A DNA stretch of 41,719 nucleotides from UBA1227 sp045599345 (GCA_045599345.1 JAZRVV010000032.1:1-41719); one strand, 5' to 3'. Counted from the first letter of the stretch, positions 14,941 through 24,421 are shown. The notes: generated from the letters alone by a model not told the origin. Numbers and translations: made by a program.

Positions 14941-15756
14941 TCAAATGATGTGTACAAACAAGATGTTAAGCGCTACCACTCCACCTGTTACAACACAGAT
15001 GAAAAGGAATGCAAAAGCATCGAGCTTTGAATACTTCATTATCTTCATTCTCGTCCTGCCTTCGGCGCCGTGATAACAGCGGCACTCCATTGCAAAGGCA
15101 AGTTCGTATGCTCGTCTAAACGATGTAATAAACAGTGGGACGAGCACTGGCACCAATGCCTTTGCCCTCTCAACAAGAGTGCCGGTCTCAAGGTCGGCGC
15201 CGCGGGCCTTTTGTGCATTGGTTATCTTTTCAAACTCATCAACAAGTGTTGGGATAAAGCGAAGAGCAATTGTCATCATCATCGCTATCGTATGAACACT
15301 GTTTTTCATAAACTTGAGTGGTGAGAGCAAGCGCTCAATACCATCAGTGATGAGTGTTGGGCTAGTTGTGTATGTAAGCAGTGAGCTTGCGACAACTAGA
15401 GCAATGATACGGATGATCATAAATATCGCTGTATAAATGCCACCCGTTGTTATGTGAATAAAACGCCAATCAAACAGTGGGTCACCCTCTGAAACATAGA
15501 AAATGTTGAGGATTGCGGTAAATGTGATAATTATCGCAATTGGCTTGATACTCTTTAAAATCACTTTTACTGGGACCTTGGAGAGAAGGACCATTATGAT
15601 GAGGGCTAGCACCATCACACCAAGTGACCAGAAGTTTTTGCAAACAAAAATAACTATTATGTAGATAAAGGTCAAAATAAGTTTCATCCTAGGGTCCATC
15701 CTGTGGATGACTGAGTTGCCTGGGAAGAACTGACCTATTGTGATGTCATGTATCAT
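14941..15756 (-). CDS. ecfT: ECF transporter transmembrane component EcfT
   Basis: Integral membrane scaffold of energy-coupling factor vitamin and metal importers; it couples the two ATPases to interchangeable substrate-binding S components. The 271-residue protein has several hydrophobic segments and both Ala-Arg-Gly-type coupling motifs: AQKARGAD, and AMECRCYHGAEGRTR in place of the common AMEARGY. No S component is encoded nearby, consistent with a shared group II module. Its ATG overlaps the ecfA2 stop by four bases. Confidence 0.93.
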   Translation of the reverse strand: MIHDITIGQFFPGNSVIHRMDPRMKLILTFIYIIVIFVCKNFWSLGVMVLALIIMVLLSKVPVKVILKSIKPIAIIITFTAILNIFYVSEGDPLFDWRFIHITTGGIYTAIFMIIRIIALVVASSLLTYTTSPTLITDGIERLLSPLKFMKNSVHTIAMMMTIALRFIPTLVDEFEKITNAQKARGADLETGTLVERAKALVPVLVPLFITSFRRAYELAFAMECRCYHGAEGRTRMKIMKYSKLDAFAFLFICVVTGGVVALNILFVHII

Positions 15757-16616
15757 AGATTAACGCCCTCCAATCGGAGTTTATTAATCTCGGCTATACC
15801 CTGCTCAACAGTGTATATGTCAGTGCGAACTGGGAGACCACGGTCGTGAAGTTCCATGAATACTTTAGTCACACTTGGGACATCAAGGCCGACCTCTAAG
15901 AGTTCCTTTGCACGTTTGTAAGTGTTTGGCACAGTGTCATAACTCATTATCCTAGACGAGTTGACAACAAGCACCTTGGTAGCGATGTCAGCTACATCCT
16001 CCATAGAGTGAGAAACTATCATTACTGTGCTACCAGTACGTTCGCGATAATCCCTAATGAGTTCTAGGATTGTATCGCGGCCCTTTGGATCAAGGCCCGA
16101 TGTTGGCTCATCAAGGATGAGTATCTTTGGCTCCATAGCCATGACGCCAGCGATAGCTACTCGACGCTTTTCGCCACCAGAGAGATCAAATGGTGACTTG
16201 TCAAGCATGTCCTTTGTGACACCTGTGAACTCTGCGGCACGGCGAACGCGTGCATCTATCTCATCATCACTAAGTCCCATGTTGCGTGGACCAAATGCGA
16301 TGTCCTTGTACGCTGTCTCCTCAAAGAGTTGATACTCTGGATACTGGAAGCAAAGTCCTACCTTGAAGCGAGCCTCGCGAAGCGATTGCTTGCTCTCCCA
16401 GATATCCTTGCCATCAACATACACCTTGCCCTCGCTTGGCTTTAAAAGGCCGTTGAAGTGTTGGATAAGTGTTGACTTGCCAGAACCCGTATGACCGATT
16501 ACGGCGACTAACTCGCCCTCTTCGATATCAAGGCTCACGCTATCAAGCGCTGTCACCTCAAACGGAGTACCGACTGAGTACTTATGTGTTAAATTGTCAG
16601 TTCTAAGAATTGACAT
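15753..16616 (-). CDS. ecfA2: ECF transporter ATPase EcfA2
   Basis: Second ATPase of the ECF module. It has Walker A GHTGSGKST (41-49), Q-loop CFQYPEYQLFEETAYKDIAFGP, signature LSGGEKRRVAIAGVMAM, Walker B ILILDEPTSGLDPKG and switch histidine SHSMED. The YPEYQLFEET segment is typical of EcfA2. Length 287 residues, with AAAGGATAA before the ATG. It lies between ecfA1 and ecfT. Confidence 0.94.
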   Translation of the reverse strand: MSILRTDNLTHKYSVGTPFEVTALDSVSLDIEEGELVAVIGHTGSGKSTLIQHFNGLLKPSEGKVYVDGKDIWESKQSLREARFKVGLCFQYPEYQLFEETAYKDIAFGPRNMGLSDDEIDARVRRAAEFTGVTKDMLDKSPFDLSGGEKRRVAIAGVMAMEPKILILDEPTSGLDPKGRDTILELIRDYRERTGSTVMIVSHSMEDVADIATKVLVVNSSRIMSYDTVPNTYKRAKELLEVGLDVPSVTKVFMELHDRGLPVRTDIYTVEQGIAEINKLRLEGVNL

Positions 16617-16637
16617 TACGTTTATCCTTTCAAGTTC

Positions 16638-17471
16638 CTAATTGAAACTACGAATTATTGCATCTGCGCATTCGCTTGGAGTTAGCACCTTGTCAGGAAG
16701 TCCAAGTTCAAGTGCAAGTTCAGTCGACTGTGGAACATCCAGTCCTACGGACCTGAGCTTTTCAACATTTTGGAAAACCTCGAGCGGTGTGCCGTCAAAG
16801 AGTATATCGCCCTTTTCCATGACAATGACACGGTCAGCAAGTGCTGCCTCGTCCATATAGTGTGTGATGAAAACCACTGCCATTCCAAGGTCATCATGGA
16901 GACGTCTGATTGTATCCATAACCTCTCGCCTGCCCTTTGGGTCAAGCATAGCGGTGGACTCGTCCAAGACTATACAGTCAGGCTGCATAGCAATGATGCC
17001 GGCGATTGCCACACGTTGTTTCTGTCCACCGGACAGTTTGTGTGGCTCCTTGTCGCGATAGTCGTACATGTCCACCGCATTGAGCGCATCATCGACACGG
17101 CGACGTATCTCGGCCGGGTCAATACCTAAGTTCTCTGGGCCAAAGGCAACGTCTTCCTCTACGATTGTTGCAACAATCTGGTTGTCGGGATTTTGGAAAA
17201 CCATGCCGACGTGAGAACGGACATCCATCGTCCTCTCCTCGTCGCTTGTATCAATTCCCTCTACAATTACCTGGCCCTTGTCAGGAATCAAGATGGCATT
17301 TGAGAGTTTTGCAAGAGTTGACTTGCCAGAGCCATTGTGACCAAGCACGGCAACGAAGTCGCCTTTTTTTATTTCAAGTGACACACCATTAACAGCCCAA
17401 TGTGGTTCCCCACCTTGGGTTTCTTCGTCATATGTAAAATAAACGTCTCTAAATTCTAAAATAGTGTCCAC
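16638..17471 (-). CDS. ecfA1: ECF transporter ATPase EcfA1
   Basis: First ATPase of the ECF module: Walker A GHNGSGKST, Q-loop VFQNPDNQIVATIVEEDVAFGP, signature LSGGQKQRVAIAGIIAM, Walker B CIVLDESTAMLDPKG and switch histidine ITHYMDEA. Walker B has DES where most ABC ATPases have DEP, common in EcfA1. The frame is open to 17525, overlapping the methyltransferase gene, but the GTG at 17471 gives the expected 277 residues starting MDTILEFRDVYF, follows a GAGGG site and avoids the overlap, so it is preferred. Confidence 0.92.
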   Translation of the reverse strand: MDTILEFRDVYFTYDEETQGGEPHWAVNGVSLEIKKGDFVAVLGHNGSGKSTLAKLSNAILIPDKGQVIVEGIDTSDEERTMDVRSHVGMVFQNPDNQIVATIVEEDVAFGPENLGIDPAEIRRRVDDALNAVDMYDYRDKEPHKLSGGQKQRVAIAGIIAMQPDCIVLDESTAMLDPKGRREVMDTIRRLHDDLGMAVVFITHYMDEAALADRVIVMEKGDILFDGTPLEVFQNVEKLRSVGLDVPQSTELALELGLPDKVLTPSECADAIIRSFN

Positions 17472-17493
17472 TATATTACTCGTCCCTCTTAAA

Positions 17494-18381
17494 TTAGTCT
17501 TTAGTCCAAATTGCGGATGCACCACATGGTAAGCACATACCAGAGTCCGTGGTGCGAAGACCTATCTCATCACAATTGACCTTGCCACCATATTTCTTTG
17601 ATACTACTGAGCCCAAGATGTAACTCATAACAGATGGTGACAATCCAGTTGTGTATGAATTGATTAAAACCATCTTTGGATCATCTGAAAGTATCTGTGA
17701 GGCCAAATCAACGAAGTCATAAATCTTGTTTTCAAGCTGCCATACTTCGCCACCTGGTCCACGTCCATATGACGGTGGGTCCATGATGATAATGTCATAC
17801 TTGTTGCCGCGGCGAATCTCGCGAGCTATGAATTTCTCGCAGTCGTCAACAAGCCAGCGGCAATACCTATCGGCAAGTCCAGAGAGTTCCGCGTTTTCAC
17901 GCGCGTACTGGACCATGCCCTTTGATGCGTCAACGTGCACCACCGCAGCTCCTGCTGCGAGGGCCGCCACCGTTGCGCCTCCAGTGTAAGCAAAGAGGTT
18001 TAAAACCTTGACCTGGCCGTTTTCACCACAGCCCTCTCCCTTGCTCGACTCTATTACTTCACGAAGCAAGTCCCAGTTTACAGCCTGTTCTGGGAAAAGT
18101 CCTGTATGCTTAAAGCCCATTGGCTTTATTTTAAATTTCAAATCACGGTAATTTATTGTCCAATCCTGTGGATGTGGCTTAATTACCTCCCACTCACCGC
18201 CGCCTTTGCTTGAGCGGTGATAGTGAGCATTGGCCTTAGTCCAAAGTGGATTGGTCTTTGGAGTTTTCCAAATTACCTGTGGGTCTGGTCTGATGAGTAT
18301 TACGTCACCCCAACGTTCGAGTCTCTCGCCGTCGGAGCAATCGATAAGCTCATAGTCCTCCCAAAACTCTGTTGCTCTCAT
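17494..18381 (-). CDS. RlmI/RlmK-like class I SAM-dependent methyltransferase
   Basis: A Rossmann-fold methyltransferase, probably acting on 23S rRNA. The SAM motif I block reads VLNLFAYTGGATVAALAAGA, followed by VHVDASKGMV (acidic SAM ribose contact) and the catalytic motif IIIMDPPSYGRG; these blocks match the C-terminal domain of RlmI/RlmK. The N-terminal third (about 110 residues) lacks an obvious PUA domain and carries MGFKHTGLFPEQAVNWD, seen in the short clostridial version. Base and position specificity are not evident. It starts three bases after the ruvB stop, so it belongs to the ruvAB run. Confidence 0.85.
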   Translation of the reverse strand: MRATEFWEDYELIDCSDGERLERWGDVILIRPDPQVIWKTPKTNPLWTKANAHYHRSSKGGGEWEVIKPHPQDWTINYRDLKFKIKPMGFKHTGLFPEQAVNWDLLREVIESSKGEGCGENGQVKVLNLFAYTGGATVAALAAGAAVVHVDASKGMVQYARENAELSGLADRYCRWLVDDCEKFIAREIRRGNKYDIIIMDPPSYGRGPGGEVWQLENKIYDFVDLASQILSDDPKMVLINSYTTGLSPSVMSYILGSVVSKKYGGKVNCDEIGLRTTDSGMCLPCGASAIWTKD

Positions 18382-18383
18382 TT

Positions 18384-19448
18384 TTAGTCCTCAAACTTCA
18401 TCTGTTCTGGTTTGCCCTGATATGGGATACCCAAATGCTTATAACCCGCTGGGGTTACCATCCTGCCACGTGGTGTGCGTGAGAGGAAACCTATCTGCAT
18501 GAGATATGGTTCATAGACATCCTCAATTGTGATTGCTTCCTCACCTATTGCCGCTGCAATAGTGTCAAGGCCAACAGGGCCACCATTGTAATTTTTAATC
18601 ATTGCTGTAAGGAGCAAGCGGTCGATGTTATCAAGACCGAGTGGGTCTATCTCCATACGTTGGAGTGCAAGCTGCGCTGTCTCCTTGGTAATCACACCGT
18701 TGCCTACTACTTCAGCAAAGTCACGTGCACGCTTTAAAAGCCTGTTTGCAATACGTGGTGTTCCACGGGAGCGTGAAGCTATTTCAGCAGCGCCGTCCAC
18801 ATCGATACCGATGTCAAGGACACCCGCCGAACGAGTAACTATACCCGCAAGCTCATCTGGTGTGTAGAGTTCAAGGCGAAGGATAACACCAAAGCGGTCT
18901 CGAAGTGGTGCAGCAATTTGACCTGCACGAGTTGTTGCACCAACCAAAGTAAATCTTGGAAGGTCAAGTCTAATTGACTGAGCCGATGGGCCCTTGCCAA
19001 TGATAAGGTCAACTGCGCCATCCTCCATTGCTGGATAGAGGATTTCCTCTATCTGTTTTGAGAGGCGATGAATCTCGTCAATAAAGAGCACATCACCATC
19101 ATCAAGGTTGGTGAGAAGCGCAACCAAATCGCCCTGCTTTTCAATTGCTGGACCAGAGGTTACTCTGATGTTAACGCCCATCTCGGAAGCAATAATGCCA
19201 GCGAGTGTTGTCTTACCAAGTCCTGGAGGGCCATAGAGTAATACATGGTCCATAGGCTCGCCACGACGCTTTGCTGCGTCAATATATATCTTGAGATTTT
19301 CCTTGACCTTTTCCTGACCGATATAGTCGTTCAAAGTTTTAGGCCTTAAAGAAATCTCAACAGATGCATCCTCATCACCACTGTAGTGAGGGTCAACATA
19401 CCTGCCTTCAAAGTCCATATCCTCAGGAGAGAATGTACTAGTATTCAT
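18384..19448 (-). CDS. ruvB: Holliday junction branch migration ATPase RuvB
   Basis: Hexameric AAA+ motor that drives branch migration of Holliday junctions on the RuvA-bound crossover. Visible are Walker A GPPGLGKT (73-80), Walker B VLFIDEIHRLSKQIEEILYPAMED, sensor LVGATTRAGQIAAPLRDRFG and the C-terminal winged helix with GGPVGLDTIAAAIGEE and YLMQIGFLSRTPRGR. Length 354 residues, with about 30 extra acidic residues before the core. AAGGAGG precedes the ATG, 12 bases after ruvA. Confidence 0.97.
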   Translation of the reverse strand: MNTSTFSPEDMDFEGRYVDPHYSGDEDASVEISLRPKTLNDYIGQEKVKENLKIYIDAAKRRGEPMDHVLLYGPPGLGKTTLAGIIASEMGVNIRVTSGPAIEKQGDLVALLTNLDDGDVLFIDEIHRLSKQIEEILYPAMEDGAVDLIIGKGPSAQSIRLDLPRFTLVGATTRAGQIAAPLRDRFGVILRLELYTPDELAGIVTRSAGVLDIGIDVDGAAEIASRSRGTPRIANRLLKRARDFAEVVGNGVITKETAQLALQRMEIDPLGLDNIDRLLLTAMIKNYNGGPVGLDTIAAAIGEEAITIEDVYEPYLMQIGFLSRTPRGRMVTPAGYKHLGIPYQGKPEQMKFED

Positions 19449-19460
19449 ATGCCGACCTCC

Positions 19461-20063
19461 TTAGCGTGAGAGTTGCTTTAAAGCTTGTTTGATCAGTTGA
19501 TCAACTGGAAGTGACTGGTCGCAGTTGCCAACTGCGATTGCAGCCTCTGACTGGCTGTAGCCAAGTCCTACCAAAGCAGCGATTGCCTTTGGCGCCTCGC
19601 CCTTGCCAGTGCTAGCTGATACTGCTGAAGCAAATGTCGCACCGCCAGCTGTGCCGCCGAGCTTGCCAACCTTGTCCTTGAGTTCAAGGCAGACACGCTG
19701 CGCAACCTTTGGGCCAACGCCCTGTGCGACAGTGATTGATTTCGCATCACCTGATGCGATAGCAAGGTAAAGCTGGGATGGGGTCATCTCTGAGAGAATA
19801 GAAAGGCCTGCCTTAGGGCCTACACCAGAGACAGAAATGAGGAGTTTAAATGCATCAAGTTCCTCCTTGTCAAAGAATCCATAGAGGTCCATGATGTCCT
19901 CTCCTACCTTGAGGTAAGTGTAAAGTGTAACCTTTGAACCAATAGGTCCAAGTTCCTTGAGCGTGTTGTATGAGACATAGCAAAGATAAGCAACGCCGTT
20001 GCAATCAACTGCAGCAGAATTGTTATCAGTAAATGCGAGCTCGCCAGTGATACTAAAAAACAC
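19461..20063 (-). CDS. ruvA: Holliday junction DNA helicase subunit RuvA
   Basis: Tetrameric protein that holds the four-way junction for RuvB. The 200-residue product has the OB-fold N-terminus (ITGELAFTDNN, YLCYVS), the helix-hairpin-helix pair (LLISVSGVGPKAGLSILS and ITVAQGVGPKVAQRVCLELKDK) and the C-terminal UBA-like domain III (AIAALVGLGYSQSEAAIAV), joined by an Ala/Gly-rich linker. The start is GTG at 20063 with AAGGAG eight bases upstream. It opens the housekeeping run and has its own promoter. Confidence 0.95.
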   Translation of the reverse strand: MFFSITGELAFTDNNSAAVDCNGVAYLCYVSYNTLKELGPIGSKVTLYTYLKVGEDIMDLYGFFDKEELDAFKLLISVSGVGPKAGLSILSEMTPSQLYLAIASGDAKSITVAQGVGPKVAQRVCLELKDKVGKLGGTAGGATFASAVSASTGKGEAPKAIAALVGLGYSQSEAAIAVGNCDQSLPVDQLIKQALKQLSR

Positions 20064-20119
20064 GTCAGTACTCCTTTCAAAATGATTTCCCCATATTATT
20101 CCCTTTATATAATTATAAA

Positions 20120-20148
20120 ATTATACCACGCGAGAAAATAAATATCAA
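20120..20148 (-). promoter_or_regulatory. Promoter of the ruvA-ruvB run
   Basis: On the minus strand TTGATA (20148-20143) and TATAAT (20125-20120) are exactly 17 bases apart, with TGG before the -10 box. It lies between the ruvC terminator and the ruvA GTG and explains separate expression of ruvAB. Confidence 0.75.
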
Positions 20149-20160
20149 TTGGTTACAAAA

Positions 20161-20200
20161 TAAAAAAGCCAAGTTGGTCACCCAACTTGGCTCTCTTTTT
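20161..20200. terminator. Terminator after ruvC
   Basis: AGCCAAGTTGG (20167-20177) and CCAACTTGGCT (20182-20192) form an 11-bp stem with a 4-base loop. On the minus strand it is followed by TTTTTTATTTT, ending the long accessory operon just after the ruvC stop; the other strand also has a T-run. Confidence 0.88.
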
Positions 20201-20202
20201 TA

Positions 20203-20727
20203 TTAAATTCCTTGACGCTCTGTGAGTTTTCTCTTGGACGGCGCGGACGAAAGTCCCGAGCCGCCAACATGTCCATGACATATTGCCATTGCGAGCGCAT
20301 CGGCGGTGTCATCCGGCTTTGGCACCTTTGAAAGGCCAAGAATTTTCTTGGTCATTTGCATGACCTGTTTCTTGTCCGCTTTGCCATAGCCTGTTACCGC
20401 CTGCTTTACCTGCAAAGGCGTGTATTCAAAGACAGGTATTCCATTGTTTTCAGCACAGAGTAAAAGTACTCCGCGCGCCTGTGCTACGTCGATTGCCGTC
20501 TTGACATTAGTCTGGAAAAAGAGCTTTTCCATTGCGAGCGCTTCTGGATGACAGCGCTTGATTATATAGTCCATATCGTCGTAAATTTCGACGAGTCTTT
20601 TTGGAAATGGTGTGTCCTTATCAGTTGTAATTGCACCAAAATCCACTATGGAAAATTTTGCTCTGTCATAATCGAGAATGCCCCATCCAACAATTGCATA
20701 GCCAGGGTCAACACCGAGAATTCTCAT
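20203..20727 (-). CDS. ruvC: Holliday junction resolvase RuvC
   Basis: Dimeric nuclease that cleaves Holliday junctions. The four catalytic acids are in place: D7 (ILGVDPG), E67 (MEKLFF), D140 and D143 (DDTADALAMAICH). Length 174 residues is typical. GAGG lies nine bases before the ATG. It is separated from ruvAB by a terminator and a promoter, and instead follows the amidohydrolase gene by 15 bases, so it appears to be the last gene of the catabolic operon. Confidence 0.96.
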   Translation of the reverse strand: MRILGVDPGYAIVGWGILDYDRAKFSIVDFGAITTDKDTPFPKRLVEIYDDMDYIIKRCHPEALAMEKLFFQTNVKTAIDVAQARGVLLLCAENNGIPVFEYTPLQVKQAVTGYGKADKKQVMQMTKKILGLSKVPKPDDTADALAMAICHGHVGGSGLSSAPSKRKLTERQGI

Positions 20728-20742
20728 AAATCAACCTCAAAA

Positions 20743-22341
20743 TTATACTGTCAAAGCGTAACCAGATGTCTTGCATGCCTCCTCATCAACTACGTTTTCA
20801 TCGCATACAAGTATGCCGTTAATAAATACTTTGTCGATGCCAAATGCATGTGTCTGATTTGGAGTTGCAGCAATGATTTCATCCTCATTAAATACAGTAA
20901 AGTCTGCAAAGTAACCAGGTTTTACATAACCTCTATCCTTGAGCATAAAGCGGTCAGCTGAAGCGCCTGTCATACGGCGAACAGTGTTTGGCATTGTGTC
21001 ACCTGTACCCTTGAGTGAATCCTGTAAAAACTTAGGGAAGCAGTCGTAGATAGAAGGATTTTGAACACCAAAGTCCTCAACCCAAGCGTCAGTCATATAG
21101 AGACAATTTGGATTGTGCTCAAAGCGTTTAATTATGTCAGCATTAATGTATGGTCCTTGATTTACGCGGCCCTTGAAGTCTGATTTTTCACAGAGTTCGA
21201 GATACATATCAAGGTCCTTCTTGCCATACTTTTTAGCAAGTTCATGAACAGTATATCCCTCATACTCTTCATATCCTTCACCAATGTAAGCTACCTGAAT
21301 GTCATCAAAACCAAATCCCAAGAGTTTGGATGTCGCAACAATGAGACCCCAAAGTTTAATCTTGTTAATTGGTTTCTTTCTCTCCTCCTTGGACATACCT
21401 TGATACCAAGGTGGCAAAACAACTGTAATAACAGATACACCAACATCGTGGTCATAGATGTCAAACATCGCATCTACGCCCTCTGCACGGAGTTTTTCTT
21501 GAATTTCAAGGAACTCATCAACATCTTTGAAAGAGCTTGTTCCAACAAAGATTGCATGAGAATGTTGAAGTTTCAGATTAGTACCATGAGCTATTTCATA
21601 GAGCTCATCCTCTGCACGAAGGAGGTGTGATCTGCCAAAAAGTTGATCATATGACATAGAGTACTTTGACTCAGCACGTGGATGAACTGTAAGTGGCTTG
21701 TTGTACTTACAGCAGAGTTCTGCAACTTTTTTAAGCTCCTCTGTAGGAGCATAGAGGCCTGGCTCGTACATAAGGCCCAATGAGACGCCTGCTGCGCCAT
21801 TTTTGAGGTTGTCCTCAATAATAGCGAGCATTCTGTCCATCTCATCTGGGGTGAGGTCACGAGCCTCAAGGCCAGATACAGCAGCCCTTGCGGAGCCATG
21901 GCCCACGCAAGTTGCTGCATTACAAGGCATCTTTTTATCGCATGCCTCGTTAAAATCCTTTATATTGCCGTATTTTCCAGTTGTTTCAACAAAATGGAAA
22001 ATACCGCCACCAAATAGGTCAGCGTTGTCACGGCCAGCTTCGTCAAAGCCAATTGCAGAACAGCCGCAGTTACCCGTTACAAATGTAGTAATACCTTGCT
22101 GAATAAATGGAGCAAAATACTTCATCGGTTCCTTCTTAATACAGAACCAGTCATTGTGCGAATGGATGTCAATAAAACCAGATGAAAGGGACTTTCCGCC
22201 GAGATCAAAAACCTTGTCAGCCTTTGACTCGTCTACCTCTCCTACTTCAAGGATTTTATCACCCTCAAAGAGGACAGAGCCCATAAATGCATCTGCGCCA
22301 GTACCATCATAAATCTTACAATTCTTAAGTAAAGTAGCCAT
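20743..22341 (-). CDS. N-acyl-D-amino-acid deacylase-like amidohydrolase
   Basis: A TIM-barrel amidohydrolase of the D-aminoacylase group, which removes acyl groups from N-acyl amino acids; some relatives act on other amides. Metal ligands are visible as H60 and H62 (IDIHSHND), C92 in TGNCG, histidines in TVHPRAE and LQHSHA, and the catalytic Asp in MTDAW. GHGSARAAVSG and GAAGVSLGLMYEPGLYAPTEEL are strong group blocks, and a small beta-sandwich is formed by the two ends (KNCKIYDGTGA; KPGYFADFTVFNEDEI). At 532 residues it is slightly longer than usual. AGGAGG precedes the ATG, 26 bases after the reductase gene, so it is in the accessory operon. The actual acyl or amino group is unknown. Confidence 0.82.
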   Translation of the reverse strand: MATLLKNCKIYDGTGADAFMGSVLFEGDKILEVGEVDESKADKVFDLGGKSLSSGFIDIHSHNDWFCIKKEPMKYFAPFIQQGITTFVTGNCGCSAIGFDEAGRDNADLFGGGIFHFVETTGKYGNIKDFNEACDKKMPCNAATCVGHGSARAAVSGLEARDLTPDEMDRMLAIIEDNLKNGAAGVSLGLMYEPGLYAPTEELKKVAELCCKYNKPLTVHPRAESKYSMSYDQLFGRSHLLRAEDELYEIAHGTNLKLQHSHAIFVGTSSFKDVDEFLEIQEKLRAEGVDAMFDIYDHDVGVSVITVVLPPWYQGMSKEERKKPINKIKLWGLIVATSKLLGFGFDDIQVAYIGEGYEEYEGYTVHELAKKYGKKDLDMYLELCEKSDFKGRVNQGPYINADIIKRFEHNPNCLYMTDAWVEDFGVQNPSIYDCFPKFLQDSLKGTGDTMPNTVRRMTGASADRFMLKDRGYVKPGYFADFTVFNEDEIIAATPNQTHAFGIDKVFINGILVCDENVVDEEACKTSGYALTV

Positions 22342-22366
22342 TTGCGCCTCCTATTTTATTAATATT

Positions 22367-24421
22367 TTATATCTTCTGAGCGATATCCCAGGCACCCCAG
22401 ATAGCTGTTCTAAGGTTACCAACCTTTGCACAGTCACCGATGAGGTGTACGTTCTTGCCTTCTGCTGCAAGAGGAGTTGATGTGTAACCAACTGATGTGA
22501 TTACGCTATCGCATGGAATCTTCTTCTCTCCCTCTGGAGTCTCAATAACAACGTAGCCATCGCCTATTTCCTTGGTCTTTGTGTTGAGATAAACTGGTAC
22601 ATTGTTTGACTTGAAGTAGTCACGAAGGAATGATGAGTTAGCAAGGCAGAGATTCTTAACGCACATAAGGTCATCCTGCATCTCTACGATGATTGGCTTC
22701 TTGCCCTTTCTGTGAAGGTCATAGCCAATTTCTGAACCTGTAAGACCACCGCCGATGATTACTACTGTATCGCCAACGCTCTTCTTCTCAAGGAGATAAT
22801 CTGTTGCATCCATAGCCTTTTCAGCGCCTGGAACCTTTAAAGTTCTAGCCTTAGCGCCTGTTGCGATGATATACTCATCAGCCTTGATGTCAGAGAGTGA
22901 CTTAACTTCTGTGTTGAGATGAACTTCGATACCCATCTTGTCAAGCTGACGCTTCTCCCACTCAATGAGAGCCTTGTCATGCTCTTTGAAATCTGGTGCT
23001 GCAGCAGCGATAAATACGCCACCAAGCTCGCCTGACTTCTCATAGATTACAGGCTCGTGGCCACGTAGTTTAAGGCGCTGAGCAGCTTCCATACCGCCTA
23101 TGCCGCCACCGATGATGGCAACTTTCTTCTTGCGGAGAGCCTTGTGAATCTCGTATTTCTTAGACTGCATTGAAGCAGGGTTAATTGCACAGCGGCACAT
23201 CTTAATTGACTCGATGAGATCCTGGTCATTAGCAGACTTGCCATGCTTTGCCATTGTAAGGCAAGCACCGTGGCATGAAAGGCAAGGTTTGATATCCTCT
23301 TCTCTGTCCTCAATAACCTTGGTAAGCCATGTTGGGTCAGCAAGGAACTGACGACCAATACCAACAGCATCGATATCGCCGTTCTTGACAGCATCCGCAC
23401 CAACATCAAGTGTCATACGACCAGCGCATACAACTGGGATGTCAACGAACTTCTTGATATGCTTAACCTCTTCGAGGTTGCAGTTTTGAGGCATGTACAT
23501 TGGTGGATGTGGCCAATACCAAGCATCATAAGTACCATTGTCGCAGTTAAGAAGGTCATATCCTGCGTCCTGAAGGTACTTTGCAGCCTTTTCAGACTCT
23601 TCCATTGTACGGCCAACTTCTACATAGTCAGTCTCACCAGGTACTGCACCTTGGCAGAATCCCTTTGTCTTTGAAACTACTGAATAACGAAGAGAAACTG
23701 GGTATTCCTTGCCACATGTCTTCTTGATTTCTTGTACGATTTCAACAGCGAAACGATAACGGTTTTCAAATGATCCGCCGTACTCGTCATCACGTGAATT
23801 AACATATGGAAGTGTAAACTGGTCAAGGAGATAACCCTCGTGAACAGCATGGATTTCTACGCCGTCAACGCCAGCTTCTTTACAAAGACGAGCTGTCTCA
23901 CCAAAAGCATAAACTATATCAGCAATCTGTTCCTTGGTCATTACAGGACAAGTAACGTCCTCTGCCCAACGGTTTGGAACTGCTGATGGAGCTGTTGTGA
24001 GGTAAGCAGGATCCATGAGTGGCTTGGCAACTGTGCCAAGAATCTTGTTGTTGATAAGCATTGTCATCATAGCAGAAAGTGCAAATGAGCGGCCTACGCC
24101 AGCTGTCATCTGTACAAAAAGCTTTGCGCCAGTCTTATGAACTTCGTCCATAAACTTCTTAAGCTGGTCAAACTTCCACTTGTGCTCATAGAGCCAAGCT
24201 CCACCTACAAGGTCCTTGATTGGTGCAACGCCAGGAATGATAAGACCGCAGTTGTTGTCTGCGATTGTCTTCATAAGGCGAGCTGCTTCCTTGTCAAAGT
24301 GATTTGGCTCACCGAAACCAAAAATACATGTACCACCCATAGGTGCAAGTACTATACGGTTCTTGATTTCAAGGTTACCAACCTTCCAAGGTGTGAATAA
24401 TGGTTCGTACTGTTTTTGCAT
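22367..24421 (-). CDS. 2-enoate reductase-like flavoprotein, copy 1
   Basis: An old-yellow-enzyme family reductase of the clostridial 2-enoate reductase type (FldZ/Enr; related to BaiCD and 2,4-dienoyl-CoA reductase), which uses NADH to reduce activated C=C bonds. Order in 684 residues: FMN TIM barrel (about 1-370; LAPMGGTCIFG, HAVHEGYLLDQFTLPYVN, DEYGGSFENRYRF), [4Fe-4S] motif C-x2-C-x3-C (KPCLSCHGAC) with a later CRC, then FAD and NAD(H) Rossmann domains (IIGGGIGGMEAA; VIIGGGLTGSEIGYDL). The fourth cluster cysteine is about 21 residues after the third, longer than the 11-13 usual in relatives. ATG 24421 is used because a frame open to 24490 overlaps the previous gene, and the second copy starts at the same residue. 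The two copies are nearly collinear paralogs. Confidence 0.88.
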   Translation of the reverse strand: MQKQYEPLFTPWKVGNLEIKNRIVLAPMGGTCIFGFGEPNHFDKEAARLMKTIADNNCGLIIPGVAPIKDLVGGAWLYEHKWKFDQLKKFMDEVHKTGAKLFVQMTAGVGRSFALSAMMTMLINNKILGTVAKPLMDPAYLTTAPSAVPNRWAEDVTCPVMTKEQIADIVYAFGETARLCKEAGVDGVEIHAVHEGYLLDQFTLPYVNSRDDEYGGSFENRYRFAVEIVQEIKKTCGKEYPVSLRYSVVSKTKGFCQGAVPGETDYVEVGRTMEESEKAAKYLQDAGYDLLNCDNGTYDAWYWPHPPMYMPQNCNLEEVKHIKKFVDIPVVCAGRMTLDVGADAVKNGDIDAVGIGRQFLADPTWLTKVIEDREEDIKPCLSCHGACLTMAKHGKSANDQDLIESIKMCRCAINPASMQSKKYEIHKALRKKKVAIIGGGIGGMEAAQRLKLRGHEPVIYEKSGELGGVFIAAAAPDFKEHDKALIEWEKRQLDKMGIEVHLNTEVKSLSDIKADEYIIATGAKARTLKVPGAEKAMDATDYLLEKKSVGDTVVIIGGGLTGSEIGYDLHRKGKKPIIVEMQDDLMCVKNLCLANSSFLRDYFKSNNVPVYLNTKTKEIGDGYVVIETPEGEKKIPCDSVITSVGYTSTPLAAEGKNVHLIGDCAKVGNLRTAIWGAWDIAQKI

